DNA of 64,000 bases from Amoebidium appalachense (lineage: Eukaryota; Ichthyosporea). The position numbers were made by a program, and so were the translations under genes. Shown here in pieces: positions 21,803 through 38,900 of this stretch. The stretch is from assembly GCA_963693365.1 (NCBI GenBank), contig CAVNZM010000005.1, positions 7,874,001-7,938,000 on the forward strand. Direction: 5' to 3'. Every line of letters begins with the position of its first letter. Within the stretch, counting starts at the first letter, position 1. The notes beneath the pieces are model-generated. The model had not been told where the DNA came from, did not search any database, and worked only from the letters and a program-made list of their open reading frames with translations.

Positions 21803-23590
21803 GGGTGGGTCGGGGTGTGTGTGGGGGGGTGTTGGGTAGGTGGGAGGGAGGGTCAGCCAGCCCAGGTTTGTGTGTCTTTATTACTTAGATTAGTCTGGGC
21901 CCAGGGCTGATCATGTTGTACATATGGTTAGGGAGGTGCTTGTGCCGGACCGGCAGGAGGCGGTTTGTCAATCGCCACCAACACAGTAAATAGTCCCGTC
22001 TCTGTTTTACCTGCCTGCCCCCCTGTGCCCCCCCCCTCCCCCCCCCCCCTCCCCCCGCCCTGTGTGTGCACTCCGTGCCTCTTTGCTAGTTTCCATAGCC
22101 CCAAGCCCGCTGGTAACATCGAGGATAGTTGTGAGATATGCAGGGAAAGAGCGGTTGGTGGGGAATGCAACCCGTTCGAAGACATCCGGCATTTGCACAC
22201 ACACAAAGCACACACATCCATGCCACTCCTCGGAGCGGAGGGCAAAAGGTGTGTGTGTGTTTGGGGGGGGGGGGGGGGGGGGTATAAACTGTTACCGGGG
22301 CAGCAGGCGCATGCTGTGTAGGACCAACCCCTCCTCCCGTTTTCCCCCTTTCTCTCTCTTTCTCCCCTCCCCCCTCCCCCCCAACACACACACACACACA
22401 CATACATACGCTCGCCCTCCCCCCCTAATCTCAGACCTGCATGGGCTCTATTAAGGGTACAGGCAGCGCATTGACAGCACCTGTCTTTGGCCTCATATGC
22501 ATGCTCGTGAAGGCCTTGTGCCCCCCCACAGCCCACAGGGTACCCTTACCCTTAATGCCCCCCCCCCCCCCCCCCCCCGGGGCCCATCCAAAGCCACTAC
22601 CCGACCCTTGTTTTTGGCCATTGTCCTTGCCAGGCCCTATGTGCAATGGTCTGTGTGCCCGTTACCATGACCTCCATGGGTGCCTTGGTGCTTAAATGGT
22701 GTGTCTGAGTGGCTTAGATCCCGGTTCCTTCCTTCTGGTTTTTTTTTTTGGGGGGGGGGGGAGGGGGGTTGTTTCTCTCAATCTTCTTTCTCCGTGTCCA
22801 TACACACACACACGTTCATTACAGCATCCCACCCCCCTCGGAAGGCCGCCGGTGCTCACATCGATCGTGCTTCTGGGCCCCACTGGCCACGGTGTCAAGC
22901 AATCAAGGTGTCACAAGGGCGTCCCCGGCAAAAACAGGCAGTTGATTCCCGCCGCAGCACTAATCATTGGGGTCCCAAGCGATTGCAAATCTGACCAAGA
23001 CCTAGGTGTCATCTTCGGCTCCCCAAGCACGCAGCATGGCACAGCACCCCTGGGAAGGGTGCTTGGCCGATCTCGTTGCAAACATCCGATCATCCTCTAC
23101 AATACGGCGTGTAATGGTTGCGCCTTCGGCACATGTGTACACAGGTCTCCGGGGGGGGGGGGCCGGCGTCGGGCCGTGGGGGCGCCCCTGCGCGCCGTGT
23201 AGATCCGGAAACGGAATCCGATCGGGTTGCCGGCTGGCCCGAGGTTGCTAGGATGTGAGTGACGGGATATGCACCGTCAACTGCTATTGATACTTAGAGA
23301 TGGAAGGGTTTGCATCTAGATTGGGTTCCTGGTGAAGTCTTCGGTGCTAAGGTTGGGCCAATAGCTTGTAGCCAATCGCTCTCAAGTTACATGCCGTGGC
23401 ATGGTTAACGTTGTGCGCCCCCTGGGTTAGTACTGTCTGTTATGGCGGGACCAGGGTCTTGAAGCCGAGCGCTAAATTTGAAAATAAAAAAATGCTATTG
23501 GGTTGTCACGGAGAAAATCGCCAGGTAGGGGTGGTAGTGAAGGGCTTGAAGTCTCAGGCAGAGGGGCTCCTCCTACTCAACCCCCTCCCC

Positions 23591-23621
<31 letters not shown>

Positions 23622-24367
23622 ACACACACGCACCTGGGCTCACTTTCTTCACACACAGTGCAACAACACCCAGGTCCATACACCACAGATCCACTGAACC
23701 TCTCACACACACCACATATGCACTTATATGCCCCTTCCCCCCCTCTCTCTCTTTCTCTCTCTCCCCCCCCCCCCCCCCCCCCCCCCTCGCCGCCAACCCG
23801 CCCGCCCGAGCAGCTGGGCAAACAGGCCTGGTGCAGTACATATTTGGCCATCTTGTGAAAGTTTATACTAAGGATATGGGGAGATGGTGGGGGGAGGGAA
23901 AAAGGAGACAAGAGAGCGGGCAGCTGAGCGTGAATGACTATCAAAGCCAAGGGTGTGGCGACTTGCTAGTGTGAGTGGTAACACCGATACAAACCTCTTC
24001 CCTACCCCCCTCCCCCACCCCTGGGGCCACCCCCCCAACCCCCCAACCCACCAACCTCACCCCCTCCCCTCCCCTCCCCCGCCAAATCCACCCAGAGTCT
24101 TTTCTCCCCGGGCCCCCTTTCTTATCAAGTCCACATTCGATTTGAGCTCCCCGGACCCTCTCTCCTCTTACGAGGTGACATTCGTATTGTCCTAATCAAG
24201 CCCCATACGCTCCCTTACTACCCCCCCCCCCCCCCCCCCACTCCCCCATCTCCGCCTCCCTGCCTCCTTCTCCCCCCCCCCCCCCCCCCCTCCCCCCCCG
24301 GGCTGCCAGTATGTACTCAAACACATCCACCCACACACACTGTTCGACCAACATGCACACACACACA

Positions 24368-24423
<56 letters not shown>

Positions 24424-24488
24424 CACACACACACTCACACAGTCTTTCTCTCTCTCTCTCTCACTCACTCACTCACACACACACACAC

Positions 24489-24541
<53 letters not shown>

Positions 24542-24915
24542 CCCCCCTCCCCCCCCCCTCCCCTCACGCACACGCACACATACAAGAAAGAAAACACCAC
24601 ACAACCACAAATACTTCACGAACACACACACACACACGTAATACCCACACGCACGCACACGAATACACACGCACACACACACACACACGCACACACACAC
24701 TGTATACGTAATACACAAACACACACACATGTACGAATACACACACACACACACACACACACAGACAGACACACACATTTCCGCAACATGAACCCTGCAA
24801 CATTTCGGCTGTTGGGAGAATCGGAGATGCATATGGGACGTCACCTAGAGGCCCCTAGCTTAAGGAGCCCCAAGCAAGACTCTTGGAGAGTCCCCCGGGC
24901 CCGGGGGAGGGGAGG

Positions 24916-24950
<35 letters not shown>

Positions 24951-26213
24951 AAGGGGGGAGGAGGGGGTGGGGGGGGGAGGGGGGGAGGGGGGGGGGGGGG
25001 GGGGGGGGGGGGAGGAGGAGGGGGAACGTGTGCGTGCATGCTCGTGGTCGTACACGGGCACGCCGGATGACGCACATGCACACATGCAAACACAATCGCA
25101 CTCACACGCACATGCGCACACGCACACGCACACGCACACACGCACACGCACACGCAAACACACGCACACGCACACGCACACACACTCACGCATGCGCACA
25201 GGCACACGCACACGCACACTCACACTTGCCGACGGCGCCACGAGAGTGGTCAAGACATGTACCGGACGCCACGTGGGTGGGGCTGGGACCGTGGTCGAGT
25301 CCGGATGACGTGGCACACGTTGACGATGTTTACACTCCCATATTTGGTTATTTTGATCCAAGATGGCTTGGATGGGTCGCAGACGGTTGGGCTGTATAAT
25401 TTATCCTAGAAGGGGGTAAATTGTTTTGCTACCAACGGATGTACTCATATTTGTCATGGCATATCAAATGGTTTTACCTGTTAATGTAGCTATCCGGTGT
25501 TTACATACGCAGTAATCAAGTCCGGAACAACTCCTGTTGATAAGTTTAAACAGTTTTACAGGCCTGCACACAAACCTCCTGAATAGAGCGACGGCTGAGA
25601 TACAAATTTAGGATTTGCCCACCTTAATCTGTGGATGCGATTGGCTCAGAAGGCATCCGAACATTCACAAAATGATCTGGGCCAGTGGGACAACTTGCCA
25701 CCTGCTGCAAGTCAAGGCACTGTGGCAGTCCAGTGCATGCGTGGTTCATGCAGTGTCAGTTAGCTGGATTTGACCGCGTCGGCATAGGCTCGTTAGCATG
25801 CACCTACTTCTAGGTCTATGGGTAGGCCATGCATGTTTGGGTAGGCCCTTGCAACGCTAAATTGAATTCACGGACTGTGTGGCAGCTGGCAGCAATATAA
25901 ATCGCGTGAAAGTTTGTCGTCGAGGTATAGACGCTAGGCACACCGACACTTTATTTGTGTCTCCTGACGGACCTGCCACGCGCACTGCTAAGGATAAATC
26001 CTAAAGCAACTTTTTAGGTTCTGGATCCGTTTAATTAGTATTATCTGCCTGGCACACGTACATATACACTCGCTAGCAGACCGGCCGCCGCATGAAAGCA
26101 AAAAAACATTCTTCTCCGAGTGTCCAAGCTTTCAACGTTAAACTCGGCAGGCCTTCTCACCCATTCAGCCGCGTAGTTGCACACGGGCAGCACACACAAA
26201 TAGATCAACCACC
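21803..26213. other. intergenic, repeat-rich
   Basis: No gene is supported. It contains G- and C-runs (about 22262, 22558, 23587, 24221, 24272, 24918, 24983), (CA)n at 24360-24420, (CT)n at about 24490-24540 and a mixed CACGCA array at 25090-25225. A stretch near 22110-22205 (minus strand) has a short protein-like frame but no splice context. Confidence 0.55.
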
Positions 26214-26960
26214 ATGCATGTTCCTGGGTTCATGGCGCGGTTTGTGGATGTGCCTGACGTGGACGGCAATTGCAATGGCCTCAGCGACACCAGTGCGCCG
26301 GCTGTAGGCACGACACCCTCGGCAGAGGCCTTTGCCACGTACGCATTCACCATCACCCCTCCCTCCGTGCGGTCCTTCAAGATGCACCAAGACAGCGCCA
26401 TGCTGCCGTATGAACGTTCCGTGACCCTAATGCGGCACATGCATGAGGACCGGTACGGGGTGATGCTCAACCAGGTGGCCTACCGGCTGTATGTGGTGTC
26501 TGTGGCTGCCGGGTCAGCGGCCCACAGGGCTGGGCTGCAGTTTGGGGAGGAGGTGGTCTACATCAACGGCTGCCTGACCTGCGGCTGGAGTGCTGCCGCT
26601 GCCGCCGACTTTATGCGCGAGAGTGAAGGGACATGCACCATGGTGGTGCAGCACACACCCTTCATAAAGGTGTACACTATGACACGCAGGGCCCCCGGGG
26701 CACCCATGGGCCTGGTTTATGAGAACGGCATCACGGTGCAGATCGTGCCGGGGCTGCCTGCGCACACGGCAGGCATGGGTGTGGGGGAGCAGATAGTGCG
26801 GGTGGGTGGGCGCAATGCTTTGGGGCTGGATGACGAGGCCATACTGGGGCTGCTGCGGGGCTGCGACACACACGTGCTGGTGGCCACCCTGCCTGCTGAC
26901 GTGGTGGCGGGTATGACGGCAGGCCTGGACCTGGGGCAGGTGGCTGCTGAGATGCAGTGA
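26214..26960 (+). CDS. syntenin-like tandem PDZ protein
   Basis: A single-exon 248-aa protein whose start is in a good context (ACCACCATGC). Two PDZ domains lie back to back as in syntenin (SDCBP). PDZ1 (about 72-150) has the binding-loop equivalent RYGVMLNQV, then VAAGSAAHRAGLQFGEEVVY and INGCLTCGWSAAAAADFM, matching syntenin's [20 protein letters not shown]. PDZ2 (about 152-228) has APMGLVYENGITVQIVPGLP and GEQIVRVGGRNALGLDDEAI, matching syntenin's INGQNVIGLKDSQI. A short C-terminal tail follows. Syntenins bind C-termini of syndecans and other receptors and phosphoinositides, and act in endosomal sorting and exosome formation. The N-terminal region is about 65 aa and lacks a clear LYPXL-type ALIX motif. 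Architecture and assignment are strong; partners are inference. Confidence 0.88.
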   Translation: MHVPGFMARFVDVPDVDGNCNGLSDTSAPAVGTTPSAEAFATYAFTITPPSVRSFKMHQDSAMLPYERSVTLMRHMHEDRYGVMLNQVAYRLYVVSVAAGSAAHRAGLQFGEEVVYINGCLTCGWSAAAAADFMRESEGTCTMVVQHTPFIKVYTMTRRAPGAPMGLVYENGITVQIVPGLPAHTAGMGVGEQIVRVGGRNALGLDDEAILGLLRGCDTHVLVATLPADVVAGMTAGLDLGQVAAEMQ

Positions 26961-30111
<3,151 letters not shown>

Positions 30112-30226
30112 CTAGTCGAAGAAATATTTGGACTTGCGGATTTCCTGTGCACACGCCTGTTAGAGGCCCATCCCCTACACCCCAAACATGCTTGAATGCG
30201 TTGGCACAGGTGGCCTGGGAAACCAG

Positions 30227-30274
<48 letters not shown>

Positions 30275-30830
30275 TGTGAGTGTGTGCGCACGCGTGTGTA
30301 TGGGTGGGGCCGGGTGGGGGTAGTGGGGAGGGGATAAGGGAGAGTAGGGCAAAGGGGACGGGCACAAAAACCACACGTGCTGCTGGCAACGGGCACAACC
30401 CATGCAATCATGAACGTGATCAGCCCACACACCATGGCCATGTGCACACAGTAGACACAGCATGGCCATGTGCCTGCCGCATACATGCACACACCAACAT
30501 ACACCCACACCTTTCACACCAGCCAGCACTACCCGCACAGCCCTCGCCACGCAACGTACCTCCAGGTTGATCAGGCCCCTCTTTGGCACATCGTCAAAGA
30601 TCAGGGGCTTCTCCATGCCGCCATCCTTGTAGGTCACCCCGTGGTAGAAGTGCCGCCAGTGCGTCTGCAGCCCATCCAGTCAGAACCATGCACGCACATG
30701 CATTTGTAGGCGACAAGAAGCGCACATTATGGCATGCATACATCCCTGTACCCTGCATCCGTGCCACACTTGTGATGCATGTATCGAGCCTCTCCCTCTC
30801 ACCTCCCCTCCTCCCTCCGTGCTAGCGCGT

Positions 30831-30870
<40 letters not shown>

Positions 30871-32402
30871 ATGGCCCTGTCTATCTGTGTAGCTTGACTG
30901 TGTCTGAGTGTAAGTTCGTGTTCCTGCCTGCGCATGTGTAGTCGAGCATGCCTCGGCATGCATGTGTGCACGCATGTGTTTGTGTGGCTGTGCGTGTGTG
31001 CGTGCGTGTGCACATGTGCATGTGTGTGTGCACGTGCATGCACATATGCATGGCTGTGGCTGCTGCACGCACCACCAGGTTCTCCAGGATAGGCTGGCCG
31101 TGCATGGAGATGAACTCATCTCTCAACAGCTCACTCAGCCGGGTGATGTCTGCCGCATGGCTCCAGTAACTGTCATGTACGGCTGCAAACGTCAGCCCTG
31201 CACCCACACACATGTCAGCATATGCAACCCCCCCCCCTGTCCCTGCCCCCATGGCTGCACGTGCACATACCGTGGTTGCTGCATGCCCTGGCAGTCAGCA
31301 GCATGTGTGTGGAGTCCAGGCTGTGCACGAAGTTAGGAGGGAATGCGCTGCGCTGTTTGCCCACGGCCGGGCCCGAGGCCTCATCCACAACCTTTAGGGC
31401 CTGCTTGGCCGTGCGCACGGTGATGGACGTGCGCTTGCTGTAGTGCTGCACTACAGGCAGCTGCAGGGGGGTGACCCAGTGCACGGGGTTGCCACTCTGC
31501 GCTATCCGCTGCGCACTCTGAGCAAGCCTGGGGGGGAGGGGGGGGGGGGGGGGGGGGGAGGGGGGGAGGTTATGTTAGTGGACTGGCACACACAGTCAAA
31601 GATGAACACACAGGCACATGCACAGTCACACGTGAACACACAGGCACATGCACAGTCACAGGTGCACACACAGGCACATGCACAGTCACAGGTGCACACA
31701 CAGGCACGCCGTGCATGACCAATAAGGTGCATGCTGACATCAGACATGTGCATATACCTGGCACATGCACAGTCACAGACATACACAGGCACGTCCACAC
31801 ACACGAGATGCCTCCACACACACGTGCACATGCTAGCAGGGACGCACATTCACGCACACACATGCACGCACCAGTCCTGGATCTCCTTAGCGCCTGTAAA
31901 CAGAGACTCGAGGGAGTGCAGCACGGTCAAGGCCAGGTAGTTCGACGCCCTGCAAAGCACGTCAGCACCCGTACCCCCCCAAGCCCACCCATCAGGTACA
32001 TACGGTGAGATGTGCTCGTCAGCAATGTCGCCCCTCTCCTTGAGCCTGTTTCTGATCTGCTCCCTTGCGCCTATGAAGGTCACACCATACACACTGGTCA
32101 TGACGGTCTGCTTGACCACCTTGCGTGTGATCTTGCCCTGCAGCAGTTTGGCCATCTCATGGTCCTGCGCTGCATCGGCTGCCACAATGGCACACACCCC
32201 ATCGGCCACACTCTGGTACACGTCCTGCACATTCTGAATGAGCAACAGGCCACAGCAACCACAGCCTCAACAGTAGGTGTCTGCACATGCACTGACATGC
32301 TTCGTCCCCCCCCAAAACACACACACACACAATATTTGCACAAATGACACAAGCCACTTGTACTTACATACGTAGGCGCACACAGCATGCCCGGCGCGCG
32401 CG

Positions 32403-32453
<51 letters not shown>

Positions 32454-35192
32454 GCACACGCACGCACCTGGGGCTTGTCCGAGGGCATCAGGTTGACCTG
32501 CTCGGCACCCAGGATGTCCCCGCCCAGTGCGGCATAGTGCTGCAGCCCGTTGCATGACCCGTCCTGCAAACACACGTCAGCCCCTGCACCGTGCACACAT
32601 GGCCATGGCCCTAACCCCCACGCACCTGGTGCACGGGCAGCCTGGACAGGAAGGCCTCCGGGTTGCTGCTGCGCCATGCCTGGGTCAGCTCCATACAGCA
32701 GGCAAGGGCCTGTGGGGGATGGGGTCAGCCAGGGCCACAGCATGGATGCAGCCACACACCATCACCACACACACATGGCCGCACATGCATGTATGCACGT
32801 GCATGCAAAAAAGCAGATTCCCTCCACATGAGCGAAAATCGTATGCTGCATGCCACCTCAGCTCTGAATCTTCAACCATCACCATTTGTAGGCACCACAA
32901 CCGCCTGTATTGTTGTTTGATTCTATTGGCTAAACGTCCAAATGACCAAGGAATCCCACTTGCCTTGTGTGCGTGCATGGTGTGTGAGTGTGAGTGAGTG
33001 AGTGAGTGAGTGAGTGAGTGAGTGAGTGAGTGCACACACCAGCATACGGGTGTGTGCGCATGTTGTGCAAGCACATGCGGAGGTGCATGGGTGCTGGCAT
33101 TTGCGTCAGTGCACCTGTGTTGTTTTGAATGATTGTGACGGTTTCGTGTGTGTGATTTGGCTTGTGTTCTTCTGAACGTGTGTACCGGTTTTTGAAGTAT
33201 TAATATATACTATATATGTGTGTGTGTGTGTGTGTGTGCGTGTGCGTGTGCATGTGTGTGTGTGTGTGTGTGTGTGTGTGCTTGCGCCTGTGGGTCTCTG
33301 TGTCTGTCCAGTGTGCCTGGCCATGTGCACACCTGGAAGGGTGAGTCAGCATGGCGCCACCATCCCCTGCCGTCCAGGGGCCTCTCAGCTGCATCGATGA
33401 CGTCATCTATGTGCTGGTCGATGAACTGTGCACGCTCATCAAGGCTCACCCTGCACGTATGCTCAGTCACTGCAAGCCACATGAACCTGCATGCTCAGAC
33501 ACATAAACTTTCAAATGCAGTGCATGTACGTGTGCATGCACAAATGCCCGGTGAGTGGTACGTGTGCATGTATGTAGGCGTGTATGTGTGCCTGCAGGTG
33601 TTCTTGTGTGTAGTAGTATGTGTGCATGTACACGTCGATGCGCACGTGTGCACACAAGTGCAGGTGCGTGTGTGTGCACATATGCGCAAAGGTGTGGCTG
33701 CACAGCAACGAGCAGGACATGTGCACACTTGCTTAGCATGTATGTGTGCATGCATAAGGTGCATATTTGCATGGTAGCCAGTGTGCACACACAAGCACCT
33801 ACTTGTCGTTGCCGTACAAGTTAGCCAGCTGCACCTTGAGCCAGTACAGGCCCTCCTTGCCCAGCGGCCGGGCCTTGTCAAACAGCAGCAGCCCTCTGCT
33901 CGTGTCCGCACCAATGTGGTTGAGGTGGGGGGGGATGGGGTAGGCACGCCCTCTAAAGTCCAGGTTGTGGGGCAGATAGAACGGCAGGTTGCGGTACTGC
34001 GCATGTGGTTAGTTGCAGCCACCATACCCCCCTGCCCAGAGAAGGAAAGAACATAAGGAGCCTCTGCACACACATGCACAGCATATTGCACACACAGGCT
34101 CCAGTCTGACACTGTTCACTCACAACTTCCTGCTTAACCCTCACGTGCAGATGCATAATCCCCCATGCACACATTGGATCCCCCCACCCCCATGCACACA
34201 TTGAATCCCCCCCACCCCCATGCACATTGGATCCCCCCCCCCCTACACCCATGCCTACATTGAAACCCCCCACCCCCATGCACACATTGCATCCCCCCCT
34301 ACACCCATGCCCACAATGAACCCCCCCCATACATTGTAGGCCACCACTAGGCGGTAGTGCATGTCTGATCGTCTCGAGTGCAGCTCCGCATTGACCTTCT
34401 CGGCCTCCTTGCGTGCCCGTCCGTACTCAAGCTTGCTCTGTTAAACCCCCGCCGTGAGCATTTCAACCCTCCCCCCAATTTGAACCAGCAGAGCATTTCA
34501 ACCCTCCCCCCAATTTGAACCAGCAGAGCATTTCAACCCCCCCCCCCTCCCCCCGCAGGGCTTTAGCATTTGCACCATTCTCCCCCCCGCCTCCCTCTCA
34601 GCCTTAGCATTTGCCCCGACCCCAGCCCGACCCTTTGCAATACCCCTCGGTCTTAGTATTTGCAACCCCCCCCCCCCCCCCCCCCCGCCTCCCCCTCTCG
34701 CCGCTCGTAACATTTGCAAACCCCCCACCCCCTCACCCCCCCTTCGCTACTTAGCATGTTTGCAACCCCCCCCCCCCCCCCCCCCCCCCTCCCCGTTTAG
34801 CATTGGAACCTTTCCCAGCCCTATCATTTCCACCCCCAAAGCCCTAACACTAGCATCCCACCAGCCTAAGCCATGGCATCCCCCCCCCCCCCCAAAAAAA
34901 AAAAAACAAAAACAAAAAAAACTCAGCATGTAACACACCTCCAGTGTTCCGTCTGCACCCGACCTGTCCGGCAGCAGCATGTTTGTCATGCTGGGCATGC
35001 CCAGTTTCTCGTCACCACCACTGTTCCACACCCTCGTCATGACCTCCAGTACGGGGTTATTGACCCGCCACGGCACACTGCTGAGCACATTGAGACAGTC
35101 CAGCACGTCCCCTAGTGCCTCCTTGCGCAGCTCAAGCAGACGAACCTGCTGGTTGTGGTAGGCCGTGCGCATGATGCTCTCTGTGTGTGGGT

Positions 35193-35249
<57 letters not shown>

Positions 35250-35599
35250 TGAGCAATTGAGTGTGAGTGATTGAGTGAGAGTGTATGTGTGTGTGTGTAA
35301 GTGAGTGAGAGCGTGTGTGTGTGAGTGAGAGTGTGTGTATGATGTGTGTCAGTGCGATGTGTGTGTGTTTGCATGTGCGGCTGTGGGCGTGCACCTACGT
35401 CTGACTGTGCACATGCGCATGCGTGTGTATTGTGTTTATGTGTGTTTGCGTGTGTGCGTGTGGGTGTGTGAGTTGGTGTGTGTGTGTGTAAATATGCATG
35501 TGTATGCCCCCTTGCGAGTTGAGTGTGTAAGTTTGCATGTGTGTGTGCATGGGTGTGTGTGTGTGTCCATGCGCACTTGTAACCGTGTTTGTGTTTACA

Positions 35600-35644
<45 letters not shown>

Positions 35645-35865
35645 GTGTTGGCATAAACATGTTCGTGCCCGTTTAAATGTGCTTCTGTATACGCCTGTGG
35701 GCTTTCGTGACTGTGCGCACGACTGTTTCCGTATGGGTGTATTTCTGCCTGCATGTGTGCTCCTGCAATTCCTCGTATGCGTCCCTCGCAATTTCTCGTA
35801 TGTCCCGTGCGTGTGTGTTTTTATGTGTGTGTATATATGAGTACGAGCGTGTGCGACACTCGTGC

Positions 35866-35946
<81 letters not shown>

Positions 35947-38900
35947 AGTGAGTTCGTGTGTGCCACTGTGTGTGTTTGTGTGTGTGACTGCACGCCCACG
36001 TATGTGCGTGTGTGTCACTGTGCGTGTTTGTGTGTGACTGCGCGCCCACGTGTGTGTGTGTGTGTGTGTGTGATTGCGCGCCCACGTGTGCGTGTGTTTG
36101 TGTGTGTATGTGTATGTGTATGTGTGTGAATGCACCACGCACTTGAGCTTCTGAAGTAACCCCCCTTGTTGAAGTCGGTGTAAGGTCTAGGGGGAGCCAC
36201 CATGGGCAGGAACTTGGGGGCCACCATCTCCCATGTGTTGTTCTGCGCTGAGAGCAGCTCCACCACCGCATCTGCACACAACAACCACTACGGTTATGTC
36301 TTGTTTATGTACATATACTTGGGGGGGGGGGGGCAGGGGGGTTTGAATGCGGAACACAGTACGAAGTACGCATAGACGATGAGAAGCATGATGCAGGACA
36401 CATGCAAAGGCAAACATTCAAGTATGCAGCATCAGCCATGCGCACAGTATGCGTCATAAGCAGAGCCCATCCTCAGGGAGGGCCCAAGTCATCAATTGCG
36501 TCTGAGTTTGGGGGGGGGGAGAGCAGGCACAACAGCACTAACCAAATACAATGGGCGGGGAGGGGAGGAGGGGGGGGGGGGGGGGGAGGGGGAGGGGGGC
36601 ACAATTGGACTGATAGGGCAGCAGGGCTGCACGTACCGTGGGGCTTGATGAAGCCAAGGGCCTTGTTCTGCACAAAGCCCATCGAGTGGTGGAAGGCAGG
36701 CACGAGCTCCCTGAGGTGATAGAGGTCAGACTCCAAGGTGCATGCGGTTGAGGTGATAGTCAAAGGTGCATGCGGTTGCTGGGGGCCTGTGCTGGCAGGC
36801 ATGGGATGAGTGGCCCCTGGGCAGGTGTGTGCCTGTGCAAGTGTGTGCGTGTGTATGTGGGTGTGTGTGTATGTGGGTGTGTGTGCATGTGTGTGCGTGT
36901 GTATGTGGGTGTGTGTGCATGTGTGTGCGTGTGTATGTGGGTGTGTGTGCATGTGTGTGCGTGTGTATGTGGGTGTGTGTGTGCACGTGTGTGCGCGCTT
37001 GTGTATGCCTGTGGATGTGTGTTTGCTTGTGTATGCCTGTGCATGTGTGTGTGCTTGTGTGTGTGCCTGTGCATGTGTGTGTGCCTGTGTATGCCTGTGC
37101 ATGTGTATGCTTGTATATGCCTGTGCACGTGTGGGGTGTACTTGTGTATGCCTGTGCATGAATGTATGTATGTTTTGTATGTCTGTGCATATGTGTGGTT
37201 GTGTATGCCTGTGCATGTGCATGTGTGTGCATGTGTGTGTCTATGCCTGTGCGTAGGTGTGTTTGTGTATGCATGTACATGTGCATATGTGTGTTTCTGT
37301 ATGCCTGTGCATGAGGGCGTGTGTGTTTGTTGTGCCTGTGCATGTGGGCGTGCGTGCTTGTTTGTGCCTGTGCATGTGGGTATGTGGTTGTGCGTGTGTG
37401 TGCGTGCCCCTTAACTGGCAAGCAAACCCCATGTGTTTGATTGTGGGTGCTGCGTGTGCCTGTGTCTGCACGTGACCATCAAACCTTCTTTCTGTAATTT
37501 CAGACGTGCGCACGTTTGTGTGTGCCTGTGTGTGTGTGTGCGTGCATGTGTTGGTGTGAGGACGTGTGCATGGGTGTGTGTGCATATGATCTTTCATGTT
37601 CCTTTACCAATAAATGGCTGCCATGTGTGCACGCTTGTTCTTGTGTGTGCGCGCACACGTATGTGTGTGTACCCTTGCGCCGTTGTGCATTTTTCAGCCC
37701 ATACGTATGATACGTGTTTGCCAGTGTGTGCCAATTAAGGTAGCTGGAACCATGGAATTGCGGCGATCAGTCTCCGGGCCAAATTCATATGAAAAACAGG
37801 GTTACATCGAGAGCAAAAAGGTACACCAATTATGCGCTAGAGCTATAATTTTTGCATGGTAATTATGCAAATAGTGTTTTCTTCAAACGTTCAGTACAGA
37901 AAAATTATAACTCAATTGGTTCAGCGTCAGCGACCGAAAAACCAACTGCACCAAATCTGGTACGTTTTGGTGCTATTTTTAGTATCAAAACGTACCAGAT
38001 TTGGTGCAGTTGGTTTTTCGGTCGCTGACGCTGAACCAATTGAGTTATAATTTTTCTGTACTGAACGTTTGAAGAAAACACTATTTGCATAATTACCATG
38101 CAAAAATTATAGCTCTAGCGCATAATAGGTGTACCTTTTTGCTCTCGATGTAACCCTGTTTTTCATATGAATTTGGCCCGGAGACCGATCGCCGCAATTC
38201 CATGGTTTCATCCTCGTTGAAATGTTTCTTCTTACACACATTCACGTGTACACTCATGGGTGCATGTTTGCAAACCGTGTGCGCAAGAGTATTTTGCTTG
38301 TCTGTGTGAATGAGTGTTTCTGCATGCTGCAGCACGTGCACATGCACACACCCACCCCTCGTTCTTCCGTGGGTGCTTGGGGTTGATCTTTGCCGTGTTG
38401 AGCAGCAGGTTGAGCAGGGCTGCCCCGACCTTGGTCTGCACTATGGGCGGCCAGTCCGGCCTGTCCAGTAGGGCAAACGTGGCCGGGCTCTCCTCCTGTG
38501 CACATACACACCCTCAGCCCCTGACTGGCAGAACAAACCCCCCCCCAGTACGGGCGGCATACCTCGAGCTTCTTCCAGAACACCCGCATCTGGCCCGTGC
38601 TCTGCCTCTGGCTGGCCTTCTCGTACAGCCTCTGGGCCTGCTGCCACTGTGTATCATGTCAGCACGTGCACATCTCCACCAAACATGCCTCAAAGCATCA
38701 GGCACACTCCCATGCACACAGGCCCATAAGGCACGTGTGCTTGCACGGACAGGCACGCACATGCACATACACTCACACTCAGACGCAATTACACTCGCAT
38801 GCCCACACACAGGGACGTGCGTATGCGTGGTATGCACATGCAATATTGGAAGTGCACGTGCACACACAAGCACAGGCACATGCATGTGACAAACACGCAC

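Noticed and set aside
22110-22213. Minus-strand frame with MPDVFERVAFPTNRSF
   Set aside because: It looks protein-like, but no acceptor, donor or neighbouring exon could be joined to it.
22440-22640. Possible minus-strand mini-gene starting MAKNKG with a later CCQCAAC motif
   Set aside because: Splice choices were ambiguous across a C-run and no known zinc-ribbon or ribosomal protein matched.
23760-23980. Plus-strand frame with GQTGLVQYIFGHLVKV
   Set aside because: Short, no family match, and no partner exons.
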